DNA from: Bacillota bacterium | GTDB taxonomy: Bacteria; Bacillota; Bacilli; Bacillales; Cytobacillaceae | Reading direction: 5' to 3' | Length of the DNA stretch: 9,745 nt | Assembly (NCBI GenBank): GCA_023387295.1 | Contig: JAEWIG010000239.1 | Coordinates: 1-9,745, forward strand | Part shown: in pieces, positions 1 to 5,032 of the stretch | Position numbering within the stretch: position 1 is the stretch's first letter | Layout: each line of letters starts with the position of its first letter | Program-made: the position numbers and the translations under genes | The notes under the pieces: generated by a model | Told to the model about the DNA's origin: nothing | The model's input: the letters and a program-made list of their open reading frames with translations, nothing else | Databases searched by the model: none

Positions 1-270
1 ATGCTTCAAAAAGCAGTCCAATCTTTTGTCGAGGAAAATATTGCTCTTGCTAAAGAGGTTAGTGATTTAGAGGATGAAGTTGATAAATACCATTTTGAAA
101 CCTATAAAAAACTTACTACTTATTTAAGTGACCATCCTGAAGAATCAAACCAGCTTGTACAATTATTATTTGTGAATCGTTATCTTGAAAGAACAGCTGA
201 CCATATCACTAATATCGCTGAAAGTACAGCTTATTTGATTAAAGGGAAAATCTATGATTTCAATTCATAA
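1..270 (+). CDS. phoU: PhoU phosphate-uptake regulator, C-terminal part
   Basis: This is the last 89 residues of a PhoU family protein. The gene almost certainly begins before the window, because PhoU is normally about 215-220 residues and the first ATG here is probably an internal Met. The visible part is the second three-helix bundle. It carries the family ExxxDxxxN metal-binding signature in ERTADHITN (E63, D67, N71 of this fragment), followed by IAES and the usual ending that resembles YLIKGKIYDFNS. PhoU proteins are cytoplasmic and link the Pst phosphate transporter to the PhoR/PhoP two-component system, usually as the last gene of a pst operon. That fits the strong terminator just downstream. 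The upstream pst genes cannot be seen here. The family call is secure; the true start is unknown. Confidence 0.87.
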   Translation: MLQKAVQSFVEENIALAKEVSDLEDEVDKYHFETYKKLTTYLSDHPEESNQLVQLLFVNRYLERTADHITNIAESTAYLIKGKIYDFNS

Positions 271-297
271 AATAAAAGGGAAGTAAAAATCTATTTT

Positions 298-333
298 AGG
301 GAATTAAGTTGTTTGGGCTTAATTCTCTTTTTG
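298..333 (+). terminator. Intrinsic terminator of phoU
   Basis: An 11-bp stem is formed by 298-308 (AGGGAATTAAG) and 318-328 (CTTAATTCTCT), with one G-T wobble and a 9-base loop, followed by TTTTG. It lies 28 bases after the phoU stop codon and probably ends the pst-phoU transcript. Confidence 0.8.
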
Positions 334-373
334 TATTATTAACCATTTAATACTACATTTAGAAAATCTGTGA

Positions 374-565
374 CTATTTCCTTTTATTCGTATCATCCCA
401 TCTTCCTGCATCTAACTCAACCGTCGCCATCGATAAGCTAGCCATTTGAATACCGGCCACTCATCCTTCTGTCATATCTAATATATCTCGATAAATCTTA
501 TCCCTATTGGTTATCAAATTTTTCTTTTTATATAATGCTTCCACTTCCTTCTAGGTAAAGCATAA
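374..565 (-). pseudogene. Remnant of a MalT/LuxR-type (STAND) transcriptional regulator
   Basis: Read on the minus strand, this stretch gives in one frame HLCFT, a stop, KEVEALYKKKNLI, then TEG, a stop, VAGIQMASLSM, ending at TAG (374-376). The pattern matches the MalT-type ATPase regulators, where an LrFT-x-EEaeaL segment is followed some 25-30 residues later by TEGWvAGlQlAaLSL. The second stop (TGA at 461-463) stands exactly where the invariant Trp (TGG) belongs, so a single G-to-A change explains it. The first stop is TAG at 551-553. Only about 60 codons survive from a protein normally near 800-1000 residues; the ATP-binding P-loop and the C-terminal LuxR helix-turn-helix are both absent. 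No start codon or Shine-Dalgarno site is present. Reading this as a decayed fragment is inference from motif spacing; a protein search would settle it. Confidence 0.6.
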
Positions 566-699
566 ATGATTTCATGACAAGACAACATGAATTTTTTAGA
601 ATTATCTTTAAAACGTATTCGGGTTATTCTGCAAGGCTTACTTGCTTTCTTTTAACAAGAAATCGATTCTATATGTAAAAATAGGAACTAATTTCTTAT
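566..699. other. Intergenic sequence with no gene seen
   Basis: This AT-rich stretch between the regulator remnant and the palindrome before the methyltransferase gene has stops in all useful frames. I see no convincing promoter or RNA. Part of it may be further decayed sequence of the same minus-strand regulator, but I could not follow a recognisable motif beyond position 565. Confidence 0.4.
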
Positions 700-726
700 C
701 AATTCATAGTATATACATATGAATTG
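700..726. promoter_or_regulatory. Operator-like palindrome upstream of the methyltransferase gene
   Basis: Perfect 9-base arms CAATTCATA (700-708) and TATGAATTG (718-726) flank a 9-base centre that contains the self-complementary GTATATAC (709-716). The centre-to-start distance is about 46 bases. The element ends 20 bases before the GGGGAG ribosome-binding site, so it overlaps the expected promoter or transcript start. The symmetry suggests a site for a dimeric repressor. In B. subtilis the yrrT operon is controlled by the cysteine regulator CymR, but I cannot match this element to the CymR site from memory and leave the regulator unassigned. Confidence 0.45.
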
Positions 727-758
727 TTGGATATATTCTTGGATATGGGGAGTGTAAG

Positions 759-1397
759 ATGGGGAAGGAATTTATTGAATTATTCGAACGATGGGCGGAA
801 AGCTACGATGATACTGTATCAGGTCATGATATTGAATATAAGGCTGTATTTGAACATTATGAGAAAATTCTATCTGAGGTGGCAATGCGTTCCTATGGGC
901 ATGTTATTGAATTTGGGCCGGGAACAGGAAATCTTACTGAACAGCTCCTGCAAAGAGGCTTAACTGTGACTGCATTTGAACCATCGCCATCTATGCGAAA
1001 GCTCGCTATTGATAAACTTGGTGAACGTGCAGAAATAAAAGAGGGGGATTTTCTAGATTTTCAACTTGATAAGGATGTTCATACAATTGTGAGTACCTAT
1101 GCTTTTCATCATCTTACAGATGATGAGAAGGAAGAAGCAATTAAAATATATGGTAACCTTCTCCAAACAGGTGGAAAAATAGTTTTTGCGGATACTATGT
1201 ATGAATCTGTTGAAGCGTATAAAGAAGCCATCAGAGATTCGATAGAAAAAGGTTTTCATAATCTTGCAGAAGACTTAGAGCGGGAATATTATACGACGAT
1301 TCCAGTTTTACAGAAGTTGATGGAGGTAAATCATTTTTCCGTTAGCTTTATGAATCTGAATGACTTTGTTTGGATTATGGAAGGGATCAAAAGATAA
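759..1397 (+). CDS. yrrT: YrrT-type SAM-dependent methyltransferase
   Basis: This 212-residue cytoplasmic class I methyltransferase closely resembles B. subtilis YrrT along its whole length, from the N-terminal MGKEFIELFERWAESYDDTV to the C-terminal NDFVWIMEGIKR. The SAM-binding motif I is EFGPGTGN (51-58). The acidic ribose-binding residue is E74 (AFEPS), the adenine-side acid is D97 (GDF), and the post-motif region is STYAFHHLTDDEK (112-124). The ATG at 759 is supported by GGGGAG at 747-752 with normal spacing and by full-length agreement with the family. In B. subtilis, yrrT starts the yrrT-mtnN-mccA-mccB-yrhC operon for converting methionine-derived sulfur to cysteine; its methyl acceptor is not known. 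Here none of those partners follows, and the next gene is a radical SAM protein with a probable promoter of its own. The family is sure, the substrate unknown. Confidence 0.85.
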   Translation: MGKEFIELFERWAESYDDTVSGHDIEYKAVFEHYEKILSEVAMRSYGHVIEFGPGTGNLTEQLLQRGLTVTAFEPSPSMRKLAIDKLGERAEIKEGDFLDFQLDKDVHTIVSTYAFHHLTDDEKEEAIKIYGNLLQTGGKIVFADTMYESVEAYKEAIRDSIEKGFHNLAEDLEREYYTTIPVLQKLMEVNHFSVSFMNLNDFVWIMEGIKR

Positions 1398-1440
1398 GGA
1401 GAAGGCTAAGGTAGATTTTATACTTGAATCAATCAAATTC

Positions 1441-1449
1441 TGTTAAAAT
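1441..1449 (+). promoter_or_regulatory. Possible extended -10 promoter for the radical SAM gene
   Basis: TGTTAAAAT fits the extended -10 form TG-n-TAnAAT, 46 bases before the TTG start codon. The only -35-like hexamer nearby, TTGAAT at 1424-1429, sits just 14 bases upstream, which is too close for normal SigA use, so the extended -10 would have to carry the promoter. There is no terminator between the methyltransferase gene and this point, so read-through is also possible. Confidence 0.35.
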
Positions 1450-1494
1450 GAGTATTGATATTTCATATTTTAGAATTGGATTGGTGAATTAGCC

Positions 1495-2370
1495 TTGAAA
1501 ACATTTAAAAAAGTTTATGTAGAAATTACAAGTGTATGCAATCTTGCTTGTAGCTTCTGTCCGCCAACTAGTCGAAAGGCGAATTTTATCAAGTTAGATG
1601 CATTTAATCATACTTTAAATCAGATTAAACCTCATACGAAATATATTTATCTCCATGTCAAAGGGGAACCTCTTCTTCATCCGAGAATTGATGAATTGCT
1701 TGATGCTAGTCATGCCAAGGGCTTTAAGGTGAATATTACGACCAATGGAACATTGATTAAAAAGAATAGAGAGAAGTTATTAGGGAAACCAGCACTGCGC
1801 CAAATGAATTTCTCTCTCCATAGCTTCGATGGTCATGAGGGGTCAACCAATCGTGAAGGATACTTGGCTGAAATTCTTTCATTTGTCCGTGAAGCGGCAA
1901 AACATAATGTGATTATCTCATTTCGATTATGGAATCTTCAGCGAGATAATATGAATACTGAAGAAAAACGCAGAAACCGAGAAACGCTGGAAATTTTGGA
2001 GAAGGAATTTAACCTGGATTATAAGATTGAAGAAAAAGTAGTTCCTGGTAAAGGAATAAAAGTGGCTGATCGAATTTATATTAACCAAGATCATGAATTC
2101 CAATGGCCAAGTTTACTAGCACCTGAAGATGATGGCAAAGGATTTTGCCACGCTCTTCGCAATCAAGCCGCAATTCTTGTGGACGGAACAGTTGTACCTT
2201 GTTGTCTTGACGGAGAAGGTGTAATGAATTTAGGTAATATGAATCATACTTCTTTCTCTGAAATAATAGAGGGAGAGAGAGCAAATAATATTGTCGACGG
2301 ATTTTCCAGAAGAGAAGCAGTTGAAGAAATGTGCAGGAGATGTGGATATAGAAGGAAATTCGGAGTTTAG
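1495..2370 (+). CDS. Radical SAM protein with SPASM-type C-terminal cysteines
   Basis: This 291-residue enzyme has the radical SAM [4Fe-4S] motif CxxxCxxC at the extreme N terminus (C15, C19, C22 in CNLACSFC). It also has the SAM-binding GEP motif (K56-GEPL) and the ITTNGT strand (81-86). The C-terminal cysteines C218, C236, C237, C280 and C283, in the context VDGTVVPCCLDGEG and CRRCGYR, resemble a SPASM or shortened twitch domain that holds an auxiliary Fe-S cluster. Such enzymes cleave SAM to a 5'-deoxyadenosyl radical and often modify peptides, proteins or small molecules. The TTG start is chosen because an in-frame TAG lies at 1471-1473, no ATG or GTG intervenes, GGTGA at 1483-1487 is well placed, and the cysteine motif normally sits about 15 residues from the start. 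I see no precursor peptide or partner gene beside it. The superfamily is certain; the reaction is unknown. Confidence 0.85.
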   Translation: MKTFKKVYVEITSVCNLACSFCPPTSRKANFIKLDAFNHTLNQIKPHTKYIYLHVKGEPLLHPRIDELLDASHAKGFKVNITTNGTLIKKNREKLLGKPALRQMNFSLHSFDGHEGSTNREGYLAEILSFVREAAKHNVIISFRLWNLQRDNMNTEEKRRNRETLEILEKEFNLDYKIEEKVVPGKGIKVADRIYINQDHEFQWPSLLAPEDDGKGFCHALRNQAAILVDGTVVPCCLDGEGVMNLGNMNHTSFSEIIEGERANNIVDGFSRREAVEEMCRRCGYRRKFGV

Positions 2371-2433
2371 GAAGTTATTAATATATTGATAAAAACGATT
2401 AGCTTTTCGCCATCAATAAGGGAGATTTAATAT

Positions 2434-2469
2434 ATGAATGTATCTTCAACTACAAAAAAACAGGACTGA
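2434..2469 (+). CDS. Possible 11-codon leader ORF before the sigma/anti-sigma gene
   Basis: ATG at 2434 follows GGGAG (2420-2424) at a usable distance and reads MNVSSTTKKQD before TGA at 2467-2469. It is in the same frame as the large gene at 2503 but separated from it by two stops. It could be a translated leader peptide, a shortened old N terminus, or chance. No composition bias or family resemblance supports a function. Confidence 0.2.
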   Translation: MNVSSTTKKQD

Positions 2470-2502
2470 CAGTGAATTACGCCTAAAGGGGGAAACGCGC
2501 TA

Positions 2503-4566
2503 ATGATTCCAGCAAAAATAGATCCTATTTCCGCCACTACAATTAGAGAAAAAGGCGTAGACTCCATCGTCGATTGGTTTGAACAGCATAAACAATCGTT
2601 TTACTTACTTGGTTGGTGCTATCTTAGTAATCAGCAGCAAATGGAAGAGCTTTTTTACCGCTCCATTTTAAAAGTCGAAAAGGAATGGCCAAGATTTAAA
2701 GGTAAAACCCCCTTCGAAATGTGGGTTACATCCATTGTCATATATAACTGTCGGGAGCTTTCTAGTGATAGAAGTTTACAAGCTTCGGAGGAAAGTGAAC
2801 CACGTCAGGATTTATTTAAAGCACTCGAACAATTGACAGAGCTTGAGAAAGTATCGATGGTCCTAACATATGTACAAGGTTTCACTAAGGAGGAAGCGGT
2901 ATATCTTCTCCAAGTTTCAGCAGATAAGATTAAAGAGCATTTGTTTTCTGGAATTCAATCACTTAGAAATGAAATGAGGTCCGAATCAACCTTTAATGGA
3001 TGCAAGGAGTATCAAAAAGATTATATCGATTACTTAGAAAGAGCCATGGAACGGTCGAAAAAGATTGATTTTGAAATACATCTATATCATTGTCAGGATT
3101 GTCAGGAGGATCTGGCTGCTTTTCAGGATGTCATGTTAACGATGTTAAATCTTACTGATAGAATGGAAGATTTGCATGTGCCATCTAGTTTTATGGAAAA
3201 CGTTAAAGAAAGGCTGGCACAAAGGGAGAAGCAGAGACAACAGAAGAACAAGAAACGTCAAAGAGTGGGAGTAGCTTTTGCAAGTATACTCGCATTATTG
3301 ATAGGTTTAGGTTTCTTTTCAGGGGCGTTTGCTCACGCCTACTTTGCATGGACAGAAGAAGACCCGGAATTGGTTTCCTTTCTACAACAGGATCTTGGTC
3401 AAAGGCTGAGCTTGGAAGCGGAAAGCGATGGAGTAAAGATTAAAATTAAGAGCGCAATAGCTGATGATGTTCAAACACTTATTTTTTATGAAATAGAAGA
3501 TACCGGTGAAAACAACCAATATGTTATGAATTATGATGATGGAATTTTTGTAGAGAACGAGTATGAAATCATGAGCCATGAAACTAATGCAAAATACTAT
3601 CCTCCTGACCTAAAATCGGATATGAATAAAAAAGAAAAGAACGTGTTTCATGGGAAGGTTAGTCTGCTCCCACTCAAAACGGATAACGGAACAATTGAAC
3701 TCAAGATCAATAAGCTTCAGAAATTAATTCGTAATCCCTCTGTGCGAAATAGTTTAACGGATTATGAGGACATTGAATATAAAACAGGGGAGTGGAGCTT
3801 CGAGATACCTGTTTCAAAACAGCCTTCCATCGAATATGCTTTGGATGAAGTAACAGAAATAGAGGGAATTCCGGTTCGATTTGATAAAGTAACCTTTGCT
3901 CCAACAGCGACGATTCTGCAATTTGGAATAAATAATCAGCAGGGAAAGAACCAAATAGGAAATTTGAATTTTAACAATCTTGAAGTGAACAATAAAGTAC
4001 TAAAACCTGATATGTATGGCAGCAATTTTTATTTCGGTTCACAGCACGACATGAATTGGACTACTTTTCAAATACAATTTGACCCATCTTTTCGGAAAAA
4101 ACCAAAAGAGGTCAACGTTCAATTTGAATCTGCTAATTTAACGGTTGAAGACAGAAAAACCATCGAATTGGACGGGATACAGGAATATCCTCAAACTTTT
4201 GAATATGCAGGTAGTACGCTCTCCATAGACAGGCAGGAAGTAGGACAGTCTACTAAATTTGTCATCAGCAATCATGAAACAGAGAATCGAGTATATGAGT
4301 TTCTTCATTTCAATATTGTAGATGAGGATGAAATGGCACTTGATTCAATGGAGATGGATTTTGAAGGAGTAATCGTTGATAAAAACGGGATAAAATACGA
4401 TAATAAAACCCCTTTCGCATATGAAGAACTCGAGCAGCCGCGATATTTCCAGACAGTTCAAAGCATTGGGTTCCAAGGTATAGATGATAATTCGATAAAA
4501 TTAGAGGTTTATGGCTATAATACAACGAAATATTTGGATGATGTTGTGAAGATTTCTTTGGAATAA
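2503..4566 (+). CDS. ECF-like sigma factor fused to a membrane zinc anti-sigma factor (DUF4179-type)
   Basis: This 687-residue chain joins parts that are usually two adjacent genes. Residues about 22-85 resemble sigma region 2, including EELFYRSILKVEKEWPRFKG and the FEMWVTSIV helix. Residues about 105-158 resemble sigma region 4, with a helix-turn-helix-like stretch GFTKEEAVYLLQVSADKIKEH. A zinc-binding anti-sigma motif follows with C167 and H193-x3-C197-x2-C200. A charged linker (KERLAQREKQRQQKNKKRQR) leads to one membrane helix at about 255-281. The remaining roughly 400 residues would lie outside the cell. Their start (SDGVKIKIKSAIADDVQTLIFYEIE) looks like the DUF4179 domain of Bacillus anti-sigma factors, and a second beta-rich domain begins near residue 428; these domain names are from memory. 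Translation starts at an ATG behind AAAGGGGG. The likely role is envelope stress sensing, with the sigma part held at the membrane until released by proteolysis. Whether it is still an active sigma factor is unknown. Confidence 0.8.
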   Translation: MIPAKIDPISATTIREKGVDSIVDWFEQHKQSFYLLGWCYLSNQQQMEELFYRSILKVEKEWPRFKGKTPFEMWVTSIVIYNCRELSSDRSLQASEESEPRQDLFKALEQLTELEKVSMVLTYVQGFTKEEAVYLLQVSADKIKEHLFSGIQSLRNEMRSESTFNGCKEYQKDYIDYLERAMERSKKIDFEIHLYHCQDCQEDLAAFQDVMLTMLNLTDRMEDLHVPSSFMENVKERLAQREKQRQQKNKKRQRVGVAFASILALLIGLGFFSGAFAHAYFAWTEEDPELVSFLQQDLGQRLSLEAESDGVKIKIKSAIADDVQTLIFYEIEDTGENNQYVMNYDDGIFVENEYEIMSHETNAKYYPPDLKSDMNKKEKNVFHGKVSLLPLKTDNGTIELKINKLQKLIRNPSVRNSLTDYEDIEYKTGEWSFEIPVSKQPSIEYALDEVTEIEGIPVRFDKVTFAPTATILQFGINNQQGKNQIGNLNFNNLEVNNKVLKPDMYGSNFYFGSQHDMNWTTFQIQFDPSFRKKPKEVNVQFESANLTVEDRKTIELDGIQEYPQTFEYAGSTLSIDRQEVGQSTKFVISNHETENRVYEFLHFNIVDEDEMALDSMEMDFEGVIVDKNGIKYDNKTPFAYEELEQPRYFQTVQSIGFQGIDDNSIKLEVYGYNTTKYLDDVVKISLE

Positions 4567-4717
4567 TTGGTTAAAAAAGGGATATTAGCGTATGATAGAT
4601 ATTTCATTTGATTTTTAAGTTACGGGTCAGGCTGGTAAAAACAAGTAAGTCTTTTCTACTACATACTACTCCTTTGTTCTTAATAAAGAAAAAATATCCG
4701 TTTATTGTTTTTCTTTT
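4567..4717. other. Intergenic sequence after the sigma/anti-sigma gene
   Basis: I see no gene of substance here. ATG at 4592 reads only MIDISFDF before a stop. AAAGAAAAA (4685-4693) and TTTTTCTTT (4708-4716) could pair, but the stem has a single G-C pair and a 14-base loop and is not a convincing terminator. Confidence 0.4.
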
Positions 4718-4747
4718 CTGAATATTATTGTATAATTCTATTATAAT
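4718..4747 (+). promoter_or_regulatory. Possible SigA promoter(s) upstream of the protease leader
   Basis: CTGAAT (4718-4723) and a perfect TATAAT (4742-4747) are 18 bases apart. A second perfect TATAAT lies at 4731-4736, with TTGTTT (4705-4710) as a poor -35 at 20 bases. Both boxes are in very AT-rich sequence, and the downstream box overlaps the left arm of a terminator stem, so either may be coincidence. If used, they would start a protease transcript with a leader of about 280 bases. Confidence 0.3.
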
Positions 4748-4779
4748 GAAATGAATCTACTTTCATTTCATTTTTTTTT
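4745..4779 (+). terminator. Strong intrinsic terminator (or 5' hairpin of the protease mRNA)
   Basis: A perfect 11-bp stem pairs 4745-4755 (AATGAAATGAA) with 4762-4772 (TTCATTTCATT) around a 6-base loop, and runs into an unbroken T tract up to 4779. The simple reading is the terminator of the sigma/anti-sigma gene, about 180 bases after its stop. If the TATAAT boxes just upstream are real, the same hairpin would be the first element of the protease leader RNA. Confidence 0.75.
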
Positions 4780-4785
4780 GCTCTT

Positions 4786-4807
4786 TTCGTTCTTTATGAA
4801 GAACGAA
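4786..4807. repeat. Perfect inverted repeat (hairpin 2) in the protease upstream region
   Basis: TTCGTTCTT (4786-4794) and AAGAACGAA (4799-4807) form a 9-bp stem with the loop TATG. No T run follows on either strand, so it is not an ordinary terminator. It could be an RNA structure or an operator. It lies 6 bases after the terminator's T tract. Confidence 0.5.
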
Positions 4808-4866
4808 CTAGAATGTGAAAGAATTTAGAGTATCTAGCAAATTAAAACTAAGGGGGATGATAACTT

Positions 4867-4908
4867 TTGCATGAAATCTTTTCGCTATTACTAAGAGAAT
4901 CACTATGA
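4867..4908 (+). CDS. Possible 13-codon leader peptide before the protease gene
   Basis: TTG at 4867 follows AAGGGGG (4850-4856) by 10 bases and reads MHEIFSLLLRESL before TGA at 4906-4908. Five of 13 codons after conversion of the start are hydrophobic, four of them Leu, mostly written CTA. The stop lies only 8 bases before a terminator-like hairpin, so a ribosome ending there would cover the base of the stem. The same purine-rich site could instead serve ATG at 4871 (MKSFRYY) with looser spacing. The Shine-Dalgarno site, not the peptide, is the main support. Confidence 0.25.
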   Translation: MHEIFSLLLRESL

Positions 4909-4916
4909 ATTATCAA

Positions 4917-4954
4917 CTATTCATTCTTTTTTATAAAGAATGAAATAGATTTTT
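4917..4954 (+). terminator. Terminator-like hairpin in the protease leader
   Basis: TTCATTCTTT (4920-4929) pairs perfectly with AAAGAATGAA (4935-4944) around a 5-base loop, and CTA (4917-4919) extends it against TAG (4946-4948) across one bulged A. TTTTT follows at 4950-4954. It lies 78 bases before the protease start codon and downstream of the stronger terminator, with no full gene between them. This position suggests an attenuator, or a 5' structure that protects the mRNA. Confidence 0.5.
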
Positions 4955-5032
4955 ATTACTTAGGATAGTGACTAGATTAATAGTTTCAGTCTATTCAAAG
5001 CATTACGGTAACAAGGAAAAGGAGGAAATAAA

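Noticed and set aside
724..963. 79-codon + strand ORF overlapping the methyltransferase start
   Set aside because: It is out of frame with the well-supported methyltransferase gene, has no good ribosome-binding site and gives a protein without family features.
1448..1494. ATG at 1448 as start of the radical SAM gene
   Set aside because: It is out of frame with the gene, and an in-frame TAG at 1471-1473 closes the frame upstream of the TTG at 1495.
2385..2417. ATTGAT/ATCAAT inverted repeat with TTGATA as a -35 box after the radical SAM gene
   Set aside because: The arms are only 6 bases with a 21-base loop, and there is no -10-like hexamer at 16-18 bases from TTGATA.
4685..4716. AAAGAAAAA/TTTTTCTTT hairpin as terminator of the sigma/anti-sigma gene
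   Set aside because: It has only one G-C pair and a long loop; the much stronger hairpin at 4745-4772 is a better terminator.
4745..5032. T-box or S-box type riboswitch in the protease leader
   Set aside because: I looked for the conserved T-box and SAM-box sequence blocks and did not find them; the region is only simple hairpins and a short ORF.
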